Notes: generated from the letters alone by a model not told the origin. A stretch of 64,000 nucleotides of DNA from Asticcacaulis sp. AC402 (GCF_000495835.1 NZ_AWGC01000004.1:62001-126000); one strand, 5' to 3'. Counted from the stretch's first letter, positions 44,047 through 53,125 are shown. Numbers and translations are program-made.

Positions 44047-45000
44047 ATGACCCTCCTGCACTGGAATGACGACAAGACCCGCAAATTCGGCAAGGAAAAC
44101 CTGCTGTTCAACCACGACCTCGCCAACAGCGAGCTATTCACGGAAGAAGCGCTCATCGCGTTGATCGACCGCTACCCGCGCGAAAGCCTGGAAGTCTTCA
44201 CCATGGGCTATGACCCGACAGTCTTCGGCGAATGGTATCTGGGGCGCAGCGACAATATGGACGGCCGCGCCCTGATGGAAGGCGTCAAGGCCGGGCGCTT
44301 TTGGCTGAACCTGCGCCGCGTCAACCACGCCGACACCGCCGTTAAGCTCCTGTGCGATCGCATCTTCGCCGAGGTCAAGGACCAGACCGGCCAGACCAAC
44401 CTGAAAACCGACTTAGGCCTGCTGATCTCGTCGCCCAACGCCCACGTCGTCTACCACCTCGACATCCCGATGGTCATGCTGTGGCAGATCCGCGGCGTGA
44501 AGAAGGTCTATCTCTATCCGGTCGATGCCGGCTTCTTCACTGACGCCCAGATCGAAGGCATCGCGTTGCGCGAGTCCGATGAGAACCTGCCCTACGCCAC
44601 CGAGTTCGATGCCAAGGCGATGATCCATGACTTAAAGCCTGGCGAGATGCTGACCTGGGCCCAGAATGCGCCGCATCGCATCGTCAATGGCGACATGGTC
44701 AATGTGTCGCTATCGATCGAGTTCATGACGCCCAAGTCGCTGTGGCACGCCAATGTGCTGTACGCCAACGGGCTTCTGCGGCGCTGGTTCGGCCTGAACC
44801 CGTCGGTGGCGAAATCACCCAAAATACTGGAGCCGTTCAAGATCGTGCTGGCGCGTATCGCCAAGGCCTTTGGCGGCTTCAAGGGCAACAAGACGCCTTT
44901 GGTCGAGCGTTTCTCGCTGGACCCGGCCCGCCCGGGCGAGATCGTCTACGACGACGGCGTGAAGCCGTTTGTCGCGCCGGAGACCAAAAAGGCGGCGTGA
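44047..45000 (+). CDS. JmjC/cupin-type putative 2-oxoglutarate oxygenase
   Basis: A 317-residue protein. The double-stranded beta-helix is seen as HVVYHLDIPMVMLWQIRGVKKVYLYP (His-x-Asp iron ligands) and LKPGEMLTWAQNAPHRIVNGDMVNVSLSIEFMT (distal His, APHRI), spaced about 65 residues as in JmjC-like hydroxylases. The substrate is unknown. It starts 6 bases after the glycosyltransferase stop, so a role in modifying the same glycan or a protein of its assembly is likely. No signal peptide, hence cytoplasmic. Confidence 0.78.
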   Translation: MTLLHWNDDKTRKFGKENLLFNHDLANSELFTEEALIALIDRYPRESLEVFTMGYDPTVFGEWYLGRSDNMDGRALMEGVKAGRFWLNLRRVNHADTAVKLLCDRIFAEVKDQTGQTNLKTDLGLLISSPNAHVVYHLDIPMVMLWQIRGVKKVYLYPVDAGFFTDAQIEGIALRESDENLPYATEFDAKAMIHDLKPGEMLTWAQNAPHRIVNGDMVNVSLSIEFMTPKSLWHANVLYANGLLRRWFGLNPSVAKSPKILEPFKIVLARIAKAFGGFKGNKTPLVERFSLDPARPGEIVYDDGVKPFVAPETKKAA

Positions 45001-45053
45001 TTTTGACAAGCCGTCAAGGAACGGGCAGGATCGGGCATCCCGAGGGGGGAGCC

Positions 45054-46251
45054 ATGTCCGATCCATCCAACTATCCGCGTAGCTATGAGTACCGAGCCGG
45101 CACCAAGGTTGCCTGGCTCATTGGCGGCATCCTCTTCCTCCTCGCCCTCTGTGCAGGCGTTTATTTTGCCGGGCGGCTGAATGAGGCTTCGATCTTGCCT
45201 ACGGTCTTTACCGCAGTCGTTGCTGCGCCTTTCGCCGGATTGGCTCTGGCTTGCCTGGTGTCAGCCTTTAACGGCCGTCTGGTTCTATTTGCTGACCGGT
45301 TAGAATTTCGCAGCTATTTCAAAACCCGCCATCTGGGCTTCGAAGATATCGAACGCACTCAGAACGCTCAGAATTTGTTTGGCGTCTTTGTCATCGTTCT
45401 GGTTACACGCGCTGGCAAAAGGTTTACCATCAGTGACTTCGGCCGCATGGATGACATATTTAAAGACTTTATCGACCGCTTTCCGAATAAGGAAGAGGTC
45501 GCCGAGTTAGAAGCGGAGTCGGCTCATTATGATGCCGTCGTAACTAACCAAGCTTTCGGTGGGACGGCCGAAGAGCGTGCGGCAAACTTCAATCGCAATG
45601 CCATCAGGGTCAATCGCATCGGCTGGCTCTGTCTAGGGATCGGCTTTTGGGCAATCTTCTACCCGCGTCCATACCTGCTGTGCGTTGCTCTGACCATGTC
45701 TATTCCGCCGGCAGCGATAGCGGTCGCTGTTCTGGCGCCTGGGCGCTGGACAGTCCATGAAAATTTTCCGGGAAGACTTAACCTAGGCGCGTTGGCGCTG
45801 ATACCAATTCTAGCTCTCGTTATAAGGGCTTTATCCGGGGTTCAGCAGGTCGACTGGACAGCCCCGCTGGCCACGGTCGCCATACTGACCTTGGCCATCT
45901 TTCTGCTAATTTTGAAGGTCGAAGGCGGGCTTAAACCCACGAAGGTCTGGGCGCCCCTGCTTATGACCTGCCTTTACGCCTGGGCCGCTACGCTGCTGTT
46001 GAACCAGATGCTCGATGCGGCCGATCCAAGCGTGGTGCCTCTGGAAGTCGTCGGAAAACGCGTCTTGGATGGCGACCATTACCTGAACCTGTCACCTTGG
46101 GCAGGACGCACGCGGGAGGACGACTACGAGGTCGTCCGCCAAATTGTATGACAGGGTCAATGTCAAAGATACGGCCTGTGTAAAGGTCTATCCAGGCCGT
46201 TTCGGTTGGGAATACTACGATGTGATTGTCTGTCCGGCGCCGGCGCGCTGA
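45054..46251 (+). pseudogene. Membrane protein gene with a one-base frameshift near its end
   Basis: From ATG 45054 (GAGGGGGGAG upstream) the first frame codes for 365 residues: two TM helices, a PH-like domain (RLEFRSYFKTRHLGFEDIERTQN) and four to five more TM segments. It then stops at TGA 46149-46151 after VVRQIV. If one base is skipped at 46146-46147, reading continues as YDRVNVKDTACVKVYPGRFGWEYYDVIVCPAPAR to TGA 46249-46251. This tail matches the end of the gene at 57369-58049 (NVQIDDRVCIISHPGGLGFRWYEVRIC). A recent frameshift or a sequencing error is likely. Confidence 0.7.
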
Positions 46252-46312
46252 TGGGCCCAATACGGTCATTGTTCCATAAGAACAAGCTTGCTAAGAGGGG
46301 CGCGCTTCCCAT

Positions 46313-47326
46313 ATGCGAGCCAGAATGTCCGACACCGCGCCCGTTTCCGATATCCCATCCTTCGACATTAATGGCCAGACCGCTGTCCTGGCCACCGGTG
46401 CGCGCGTCCTGCGCACCGAAGGCGAGGCGCTGCTGCTGTTCGCGGGGTCTCTGGATGAGAACTTCGTCCGCGCTGTCGAACTGATCCACGCCTGCACCGG
46501 CCGGGTCATCCTGTCCGGCATGGGCAAGTCCGGCCATATCGCGCGCAAGATCGCGGCCACCCTGGCCTCCACCGGCACACCGTCCTTCTTCGTTCATCCC
46601 GCCGAAGCGTCGCATGGCGATCTCGGCATGATCACCCCGGACGATATCTGCATCGTGCTCAGCAATTCCGGCGAAACCTCGGAGCTGAGCGACATTCTGG
46701 GCCACACCCGCCGCTTCGGCATCCCGCTGATCGGTGTGGCGTCGCGGCCGGGCTCGACCCTGCTGACCACGGCCGATGTCCCGCTTCTGCTGCCCAATGC
46801 GCCGGAAGCCTGCGCTATCGGCATGGCGCCGACCACCTCGACCACCATGACCCTGGCCCTGGGAGATGCCCTGGCCGTAGCCGTGATGGAAAAGAAGGGC
46901 TTTCAGCCGACCGATTTCAAGGTCTTCCACCCCGGCGGCAAGCTGGGGGCGCAACTGCTGACCGTGTCAGCCCTGATGCACAAGGGCGACGACCTGCCGC
47001 TGATCGGCGAAGGCGCCCCGATGAGCGAGGCCCTGCTGGTCATGACCGCCAAGAGCTTCGGTGTCGTCGGCGTCTGCAATGGCGGCGTCCTGACCGGGAT
47101 CATCACCGACGGCGATTTGCGCCGGCATATGGACGGGCTGATGACCAAGCGGGCGGCCGATGTCATGCACCGCCGGCCGCGCACCATTGCTGCCGGTCAT
47201 CTGGCGGTCGAAGCCCTGGGCGTGATGAACGATCGCAAGATCACCTGCCTGTTCGTCGTCGATGAGACGAAAACGCCGGTCGGCCTGATCCATATCCATG
47301 ACTGTCTGCGCGCGGGTGTAGCATGA
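46313..47326 (+). CDS. kdsD: Arabinose-5-phosphate isomerase (KdsD/KpsF)
   Basis: A 337-residue enzyme converting ribulose 5-phosphate to arabinose 5-phosphate, the first step of Kdo synthesis. It has an N-terminal SIS domain (GRVILSGMGKSGHIARKIAATLASTGTPSFFVHPAEASHGDLGM, LSNSGETSEL) and two C-terminal CBS domains (VSALMHKGDDLPL..., TDGDLRRHM...AADVMHRRPRTI). ATG 46313 is used; ATG 46325 is an alternative. It overlaps kdsB by 4 bases. Confidence 0.93.
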   Translation: MRARMSDTAPVSDIPSFDINGQTAVLATGARVLRTEGEALLLFAGSLDENFVRAVELIHACTGRVILSGMGKSGHIARKIAATLASTGTPSFFVHPAEASHGDLGMITPDDICIVLSNSGETSELSDILGHTRRFGIPLIGVASRPGSTLLTTADVPLLLPNAPEACAIGMAPTTSTTMTLALGDALAVAVMEKKGFQPTDFKVFHPGGKLGAQLLTVSALMHKGDDLPLIGEGAPMSEALLVMTAKSFGVVGVCNGGVLTGIITDGDLRRHMDGLMTKRAADVMHRRPRTIAAGHLAVEALGVMNDRKITCLFVVDETKTPVGLIHIHDCLRAGVA

Positions 47327-48105
47327 AAACTGTCGTCATCATTCCGGCGCGCTACGCCTCCAGCCGTTATCCCGGCAAACCCCTGGTCATGCTGAAGGGC
47401 AAGGACGGCGTTGCCAAGTCGCTGATCCAGCGCTCGTGGGAAGCCGCCAAAGCCGTGAAGGGCGTCGACGCTGTCTTTGTCGCCACCGACGACGACCGCA
47501 TCAGGGACGCCGCCGAAGCCTTCGGCGCCGAGGTAATCATGACCTCGGAACTGTGCGCCAATGGCACCGAGCGTGTGGCAGATGCCCTGCCGGGCTTGCC
47601 GCACGCCTACGACCTCTATGTCAATCTGCAGGGCGATGCGCCGCTGACCCCGGCCTGGTTCGTCGAGGACCTGATCGCCGAGATGAAGAAGCACCCTGAG
47701 GTCCAGATGGCGACGCCCGTGCTGCGTTGCGACGCCGTGACCCATGCCAACTTCGTCGAGGACCGCCTGCATGGCCGCGTCGGTGGCACGACGGCGGTGT
47801 TCGATTCCACCATGAACGCACTGTACTTCTCGAAAGAAGTCATTCCCTATACGGGCAAAACCTTTGCTGAGGGCGATCTGATCCCGGTCTTCCACCATGT
47901 CGGCGTCTATGCCTACCGCGCCGAGGCGCTGGAGGCCTATGTTGGCTGGAGCACCGGGCCGCTGGAAAAGTATGAGGGGCTGGAGCAACTGCGGTTCCTG
48001 GAGAACGGCGTGCTCATCCGCTGCGTCGAGGTCGATGGCCGCGGCCGCGTATTCTGGGAGCTGAACAATCCGGTCGATGTGGCCCGGATTGAAAGTGTAA
48101 TTTGA
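47323..48105 (+). CDS. kdsB: 3-deoxy-manno-octulosonate cytidylyltransferase
   Basis: A 260-residue enzyme that activates Kdo as CMP-Kdo for lipopolysaccharide core synthesis. The nucleotide-binding start VIIPARYASSRYPGKPL is complete. ATDDDRI, SNGTER-type NGTERVADAL, VNLQGDAPL and VGVYAYRAEAL are the other conserved blocks. ATGA overlap with kdsD shows coupling. Confidence 0.94.
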   Translation: MKTVVIIPARYASSRYPGKPLVMLKGKDGVAKSLIQRSWEAAKAVKGVDAVFVATDDDRIRDAAEAFGAEVIMTSELCANGTERVADALPGLPHAYDLYVNLQGDAPLTPAWFVEDLIAEMKKHPEVQMATPVLRCDAVTHANFVEDRLHGRVGGTTAVFDSTMNALYFSKEVIPYTGKTFAEGDLIPVFHHVGVYAYRAEALEAYVGWSTGPLEKYEGLEQLRFLENGVLIRCVEVDGRGRVFWELNNPVDVARIESVI

Positions 48106-48127
48106 GGGAATAGGCAGCACCTTGGTT

Positions 48128-48153
48128 CCCTCTCCCCACTCGAGGGGAGAGGG
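48128..48153. repeat. GC-rich intergenic palindrome between kdsB and kdsA
   Basis: CCCTCTCCCC (48128-48137) and GGGGAGAGGG (48144-48153) form a 10-bp stem with a 6-base loop, followed by TTAGGGTGAGGGG. The motif is a widespread intergenic palindrome in alphaproteobacteria. There is no T-run, so it need not terminate transcription. Confidence 0.75.
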
Positions 48154-48204
48154 TTAGGGTGAGGGGTTGTCAGCCCCAAACGCCACCGGTTCGGAGTGAC
48201 AAAG

Positions 48205-49050
48205 ATGATCAATGCGCAACATGTGAAAACAAAGGTGATCGAGGTCGGCGGCATCAAGATCGGCGGGGACGAACCGTTCGCCCTGATCGCCGGCCCGTGC
48301 CAGATCGAAAGCCGCGACCACGCGCTGATGATGGCCGAAAAGATCGCCGAGGCCTGTCAGCCGACGGGCACGAAATTCATCTATAAATCCAGCTACGACA
48401 AAGCCAACCGCTCCTCGATCGGTACGGCGCGCGGTATCGGCATGGACGAGGGCCTGCAGATCCTGGCCGATGTCCGGGCGCAATTCGGCTGTCCGGTACT
48501 GACCGACGTCCACGATGCCCATCAGTGCGCCCCGGTCGGCGAGGTGGTCGATGTCATCCAGATCCCGGCGTTTTTGTGCCGCCAAACGGACCTGCTGCTG
48601 GCGGCCGGCGAAACCGGCAAGGCGATCAATGTCAAGAAGGGTCAGTTCCTGGCGCCGTGGGACATGGCCAATGTCGCCAGGAAGATCGCTTCGACCGGCA
48701 ATGAACGGGTGATGCTGTGCGATCGCGGCACGTCGTTCGGGTACAATACCCTGGTGACCGATTTCCGCGGCTTGCCGATCATGGCCCAGACCGGCTATCC
48801 GATCGTGTTTGATGCCACCCATTCGGTGCAGCAGCCGGGCGGCCAGGGCACGACCTCGGGCGGTCAGCGTGAGTTCGCGCCGGTTCTGGCGCGGGCAGCC
48901 TGCGCGATCGGGGTGTCGGCGGTGTTTATCGAGACCCACCAGGATCCGGACCATGCGCCGTCGGATGGTCCGAACATGATCCGCATCGAGGAGATGCGGG
49001 AGCTGATTGGGGTCCTTCGCGCGTTTGATGACCTCGCCAAGGGCAAGTGA
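48205..49050 (+). CDS. kdsA: 3-deoxy-8-phosphooctulonate synthase
   Basis: A 281-residue enzyme condensing arabinose 5-phosphate with phosphoenolpyruvate to Kdo 8-phosphate. PFALIAGPCQIES, FIYKSSYDKANRSS, PVLTDVH, IPAFLCRQTDLL, NVKKGQFLAPWDM and FDATHSVQQPGG are signature blocks; the Asn/Cys pair of the C at AGPCQIES suggests a metal-dependent form. ATG 48205 is used; GTG 48196 is in frame upstream. Completes the kdsD-kdsB-kdsA set. Confidence 0.95.
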   Translation: MINAQHVKTKVIEVGGIKIGGDEPFALIAGPCQIESRDHALMMAEKIAEACQPTGTKFIYKSSYDKANRSSIGTARGIGMDEGLQILADVRAQFGCPVLTDVHDAHQCAPVGEVVDVIQIPAFLCRQTDLLLAAGETGKAINVKKGQFLAPWDMANVARKIASTGNERVMLCDRGTSFGYNTLVTDFRGLPIMAQTGYPIVFDATHSVQQPGGQGTTSGGQREFAPVLARAACAIGVSAVFIETHQDPDHAPSDGPNMIRIEEMRELIGVLRAFDDLAKGK

Positions 49051-49135
49051 TGGGGTGTGGGACCTGCGACCCCATGTCTTGAATATCTTTGGCCACGAAC
49101 GCCGACAGCGCCTCGCCATACTTCTGACGCCGCCG

Positions 49136-49825
49136 CTACTTCGCGATCAGCGACGCGGCAATATTGATGGTCAGGGCCAAAACCGTGGCGTTGAACAGAA
49201 AGGCCGCCACGCAATGCACCGTGCCGATGCGGCGCATTTCCCGCGTGGCGAAGGCGACATCCGCCGTCTGACCCGACGTCCCGATGACGAAGGCGAAATA
49301 GAGGAAGTCGCTGTAATGCGGCTGCTCCTTGCCGGGAAAGATCAGGCCCGCGACAGGCTTCGGCCGCGCCAGCCCGCTGTAGTAGCCGTGGGCGTAATGA
49401 AAGGCGAAGGCCAGATGGATAAAGGTCCAAGAACTCAACAGAGTCACGCCCGACAGCGCGATATGCCACGCCTTTACCGCCGGTGGCAAACCTGCCGACG
49501 TGGCCAACTCACCGGCGATGGCGGCAAAACTCAAGCCCGCCGCCACGAGCGACAGGATCAGGATCACACCCTCGCCATCATCATAGAGATGGGCACGGCT
49601 TTCCAGGGTGGCATAGCTGGCGCGGAGCATGTGGACCAGGGCGATGGCGATATACAGGCAGGTAAAACTGTTCCACGCGACCAGAGCCGCAGTCAGATCG
49701 TTGACGGGCGTAAAGACGTGACACGCGGCCAGCACCGTCAAGGCAGCGGCCAGCGACAGCAAAAGCTGCGGCTTTTGGCGCAGATAGCGGATGACGTGGA
49801 GGTCCAGAAAGTCTTTGGAAGACAT
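49136..49825 (-). CDS. DUF1345 membrane protein
   Basis: A 229-residue protein with five TM helices. DUF1345 landmarks: VAWNSFTCLYIAIALVHML, the acidic DDGEGVILILSLVAA, SSWTFIHLAFAFHYAHGYY and FLYFAFVIGTSGQTADVAF. Function unknown; found widely in proteobacteria and cyanobacteria. It is convergent with kdsA. Confidence 0.85.
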   Translation of the reverse strand: MSSKDFLDLHVIRYLRQKPQLLLSLAAALTVLAACHVFTPVNDLTAALVAWNSFTCLYIAIALVHMLRASYATLESRAHLYDDGEGVILILSLVAAGLSFAAIAGELATSAGLPPAVKAWHIALSGVTLLSSWTFIHLAFAFHYAHGYYSGLARPKPVAGLIFPGKEQPHYSDFLYFAFVIGTSGQTADVAFATREMRRIGTVHCVAAFLFNATVLALTINIAASLIAK

Positions 49826-49853
49826 GCTTTGTTGTAACCCTTGCCGTGCGATT

Positions 49854-49974
49854 TAGAGCGCAATCCGATAAAGTGGACGCCACCGCACGGGCGCTCCCGT
49901 TTTCGGAAAAATTGCGCGACAAACCAAAACCTTAGAGCGGGGTTTTGATTCCATCAAAACTCATCCCGCTCTAG
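49854..49974 (+). repeat. Dispersed repeat R2, copy C (longest)
   Basis: It begins TAGAGCGCAATCCGATAAAG and includes CGTTTTCGGAAAAATTGCGCGAC. It ends with a strong hairpin in which AGAGCGGG-GTTTTGAT pairs with ATCAAAAC-CCCGCTCT. Homologous to 16634-16715 and 22611-22696. It lies in the gap between the DUF1345 and DUF805 genes. Confidence 0.85.
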
Positions 49975-50002
49975 GCGCCGGCCACCGCGGATTGTCAACG
50001 CA

Positions 50003-50458
50003 TCAAACCGCGCGCGGCTGCCACGGGATGCCAAACCTGTTGGCGCCCAGACTGCCCGGGACCATGCCGATCAGGGCCAAAAACAGGATCGGCATCAAGA
50101 AGAGAACATACCCGGCATTGTGCGCCAAGGCACGTCCGATGCGCCCGTTCTCCGGCGAGCCGCCACTGAAATTACCGCCGCCACCCATTGTAATCAGGGC
50201 GTACCAAAACAGCGTCAAGATGTAGCCAGTGATAACAACATACGGCGCGATCATCCAGAAACCTGACCGATTCCAGTCATGCAACCGCTTTACGGCCAGA
50301 CACAGGCCCGGATAGTTCAGGAGGGGAAAAATAAGCAGGCCCACGACCGGAAGCGCTAGACTGAAGACCTGGACCACGATGACGCCAACCATGGCAGCGG
50401 CGTAGATACGCATGCCGATACGCCCATGCGGTGACAGAAACAGCTTGACCCAGCCCAT
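50003..50458 (-). CDS. DUF805 membrane protein
   Basis: A 151-residue protein with three to four TM helices. The DUF805 pattern is LFLSPHGRIGMRIYAAAM at the start, LCLAVKRLHDWNRSGFWM in the middle and GSLGANRFGIPW at the end. ATG 50458 fits the family N-terminus. Function unknown. Confidence 0.85.
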   Translation of the reverse strand: MGWVKLFLSPHGRIGMRIYAAAMVGVIVVQVFSLALPVVGLLIFPLLNYPGLCLAVKRLHDWNRSGFWMIAPYVVITGYILTLFWYALITMGGGGNFSGGSPENGRIGRALAHNAGYVLFLMPILFLALIGMVPGSLGANRFGIPWQPRAV

Positions 50459-50510
50459 GGCAACCCCCGGCTGCCGCCAGAGTGGCACCAAACCCTTGAT
50501 GTCCGGTGAA

Positions 50511-52106
50511 TCATGCCACTTTCGGCGCCCGCGCCTTCATCAGGTGATAGGTAATGGCGTCGAACAGGGCGTGATAGGAGGCATCGATCACGTTGTGGCT
50601 GACCCCCAGCGTGTTCCACTTGTGGCCATTATCGTCGCGGCTTTCGATCATCACGCGCGTCAGGGCGGCGGTGGCTTCTGACGGCGTCAGGATGCGCACC
50701 TTGTAGTCATTCAGATGCATGGCCGCCAGTTCCGGATAGTGCGGCAACAAGGCCTTGCGCAGGGCCGCATCCAAAGCATTAACAGGGCCATTGCCCTCCG
50801 CGACCGTCATGACGGATTCGCCACGGATCTTCAGCTTTACCGTTGCTTCGGCAACGGTAAAGCGCTGGCCACGGGAGTCGATGCGGCACTCATCCAGCGC
50901 GCGGTAACTCTGCAGTTCGTACCAGGACGGCAAGGCGCCCAGGCGCTGCAACGCCATCAGTTCGAAACTGGCGCTGGCATCCTCATAGGCATAGCCCAGG
51001 GCCTCACGTTCCTTCACGGCCTTGACCAGGTCGCCGATCCGGTCGTCGTCGGCCTTGACCACAATCCCCATTTGTTCGAGACGCGTGAGGATGTTGGCGC
51101 GCCCGGCCTTGTCCGATACCAGGATCAGCCGGCTGGCCCCGACAAGGGCCGGGTCGATATGTTCGTAGGAGCGCGAATCCTTGGTCATGGCGCTGACATG
51201 CAGCCCGCCCTTGTGGGCAAAGGCGCTGGCGCCGACGTAGGCGGCATGGCGGTTGGGCGCCCGGTTCAGCCGATCATCGACCAGACGCGACAACTGGCCG
51301 ATACGCGTCAGTTGCTCATCGCTCAGGCCGGTATCGAAACCCATCTTCAGCATCAGGGTCGGGATCAGGGCGATCAGGTTGGCATTACCGCAGCGCTCAC
51401 CGATGCCGTTGATCGTGCCCTGAATCTGGCGGACGCCGGCCTCGACCGCAGCGATCGAATTGGCCACCGCCTGTTCGGTATCGTTGTGACAATGGATGCC
51501 CAGGCGCGCCTGAGGCAGACGTTCCTTCACCGCACCGACGATGGTGCGGACCTGCGACGGCAGCGAACCGCCATTGGTGTCGCACAGCACCAGCCATTCG
51601 GCGCCGGCGCCATGGGCGGCCGCCAGAACCTCAAGTGCATAGGCCGGATTGGCCTTGTAGCCGTCGAAGAAATGTTCGGCGTCAAACACGGCTTCGCGGC
51701 CGCTGGCGACGACATGAGCAATAGACTCCGCGATCATGCGCAGGTTTTCGGCCTTCGAGACCTTGAGCGCGGTTTCGACCTGCCAGTCCCAACTCTTGCC
51801 GACCAGGCAAATGGTCGGGGTATTGACGGCCAGCAGATCCTGGAGTCCGGGATCGTTGGAGGCCGAGCGGCCGGCGCGGCGGGTCATACCAAAGGCCGAT
51901 ATGCGGGAGCGTTTCGTTGCCGGCAGTGCGGCGAAAAAGGCGTCGTCAGTCGGATTGGCGCCGGGCCATCCGCCTTCGATATAGTCGATGCCAAAGGCAT
52001 CGAGTGCCTCGGCAATGGCCTGTTTGTCGGCCACCGAAAAATCGATGCCCTGCGCCTGCGCTCCGTCGCGCAGGGTCGAGTCATAAAGATAGATCCGATC
52101 ACCCAT
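50511..52106 (-). CDS. cimA: (R)-citramalate synthase
   Basis: A 531-residue TIM-barrel enzyme of the isopropylmalate synthase family. LYDSTLRDGAQAQGIDFSVADK is the first catalytic block; YIEGGWPGANPTDDAFF is specific for citramalate synthases; GIHCHNDTEQAVANSIAAVEAG and QGTINGIGERCGNANL bind metal and substrate. The C-terminal 130 residues are the LeuA-type regulatory domain (allosteric). It condenses pyruvate and acetyl-CoA for isoleucine synthesis. Confidence 0.93.
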   Translation of the reverse strand: MGDRIYLYDSTLRDGAQAQGIDFSVADKQAIAEALDAFGIDYIEGGWPGANPTDDAFFAALPATKRSRISAFGMTRRAGRSASNDPGLQDLLAVNTPTICLVGKSWDWQVETALKVSKAENLRMIAESIAHVVASGREAVFDAEHFFDGYKANPAYALEVLAAAHGAGAEWLVLCDTNGGSLPSQVRTIVGAVKERLPQARLGIHCHNDTEQAVANSIAAVEAGVRQIQGTINGIGERCGNANLIALIPTLMLKMGFDTGLSDEQLTRIGQLSRLVDDRLNRAPNRHAAYVGASAFAHKGGLHVSAMTKDSRSYEHIDPALVGASRLILVSDKAGRANILTRLEQMGIVVKADDDRIGDLVKAVKEREALGYAYEDASASFELMALQRLGALPSWYELQSYRALDECRIDSRGQRFTVAEATVKLKIRGESVMTVAEGNGPVNALDAALRKALLPHYPELAAMHLNDYKVRILTPSEATAALTRVMIESRDDNGHKWNTLGVSHNVIDASYHALFDAITYHLMKARAPKVA

Positions 52107-52182
52107 GGCCCCATCTATAAGGGAAGCCGAAACAGATCAACGAATTTAAACGGTTGCGATGGAAACAGAAAGATCGCCGCGT

Positions 52183-52728
52183 TCAGGCAGGTTCATAGAC
52201 GAGGTGAACCGTCGCATCGTCGACCTGCGCCGTCGACATCAGCCGCAGGGGTGGCCTGCCCTCATGGAAAAACGGTTTGCCTTGTCCGAGCACGAAGGGG
52301 CGCAGCAGCATGTGGTATTCATCGATCAGGCCCAGCCGGGTCATCAGGCCAGCCAGTTGCGGACCCGAAACGCTAAGCGTGCCTTGGGTGCGGGCTTTAA
52401 GGTCGCGCACCCGCGCCGCGATATCGCCGGTGACAAGCGTCGCGTTCGGACCCACGGCCGATAGTGTGCCAGAGACCACCCATTTGGGGAGGTTTCGCCA
52501 GGCGACGGCAAATTCCTGTAGCGGCGCGGTCCATTCCGGATGGTCGTCGTCCCAGTAGCGCATGACCTCATACATGCGGCGGCCATAGAAGACGCCGCTA
52601 TGGCTGCGGACCGTTTCAATCCAGTAGCGGAAAAGGTCCGGACTGGGCGGACCCATGACCAGATTGCCGGCCAGGTCGTCGACATAACCGTCGAGAGAGA
52701 TGTTCATCGCGAGGATAAGTTTGGCCAT
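52183..52728 (-). CDS. RibD C-terminal / dihydrofolate reductase-like protein
   Basis: A 181-residue protein matching the YwjB/YyaP group: MAKLILAMNISLDGYVDD, VFYGRRMYEVMRYWDD, WRNLPKWVVSGTLS, GTLSVSGPQLAGLMTRLGLIDEYHMLLRPFVLGQGKPFF. The fold binds NADPH; the physiological substrate is unknown. It lies 30 bases from tRNA-Gly on the same strand. Confidence 0.88.
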   Translation of the reverse strand: MAKLILAMNISLDGYVDDLAGNLVMGPPSPDLFRYWIETVRSHSGVFYGRRMYEVMRYWDDDHPEWTAPLQEFAVAWRNLPKWVVSGTLSAVGPNATLVTGDIAARVRDLKARTQGTLSVSGPQLAGLMTRLGLIDEYHMLLRPFVLGQGKPFFHEGRPPLRLMSTAQVDDATVHLVYEPA

Positions 52729-52758
52729 GACAGGTCCTCATGAGGACGGCGCCGTACC

Positions 52759-52832
52759 TGGAGCGGGTGAAGGGAATCGAACCCTCGTTGTCAGCTTGGG
52801 AAGCTGCTGCTCTACCATTGAGCTACACCCGC
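52759..52832 (-). tRNA. tRNA-Gly (CCC anticodon)
   Basis: On the minus strand the acceptor GCGGGTG (from 52832) pairs with CACCCGC, followed by the discriminator T and an encoded CCA (52761-52759). The D arm is AGCTCAATGGTAGAGC, the anticodon loop TTCCCAA gives CCC, and the T arm is AGGGTTCGATTCCCT. 74 bases including CCA, no intron. Confidence 0.93.
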
Positions 52833-52869
52833 ATGCCTGAGCACAGCCGTCAGATGCCACAGGCCGGCT

Positions 52870-53125
52870 TCAATCGTCAAGCACGATCCAGACCGGCGCA
52901 TGGTCGCTGGTCTTTTCCCAGCTTCGGACATGGCGATCTACCTGGGCTTTGTGCAACCCCGTCCCAGAGTGTCTGGCCATGCCAGATGGTGCCATAGCCT
53001 GCGGCCTCCTGAGCTTTCGCCGGAAAATTCCCGTCCGGCGCCTCCCGTTCCTGCCGCCAGACGACATCGGGTTGGGCCCCGCCGGCAGCCAGCGCTACGA
53101 TCTTCGATTTCCGCTTGCTCGCCAT
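52870..53125 (-). pseudogene. Exonuclease III (xthA) remnant with large internal deletion
   Basis: From ATG 53125 one frame reads an ExoIII-like N-terminal part: PDVVWRQEREAPDGNFPAK, AQEAAGYGTIWHGQTLWDGVA (family: DVVCLQE, AAGYGAIWHGQK.WNGVAI). The adjoining sequence, one frame over, is the family's extreme C-terminus: VDRHVRSWEKTSDHAPVWI, ending at TGA 52870. The 150 or more residues between, including the catalytic core, are missing. It is a deletion remnant, about 255 bases, lying 37 bases from tRNA-Gly. Confidence 0.75.

Noticed and set aside
48128-48153. Palindrome before kdsA as a transcription terminator
   Set aside because: No T-run follows, and the motif is a widespread intergenic repeat; kdsA can be read from the same transcript.
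50715-52376. A 553-codon frame opposite cimA, and a similar 420-codon frame opposite argH (13912-15174)
   Set aside because: Shadow frames of long GC-rich genes with no protein-like features; the opposite strand has clear enzyme motifs.
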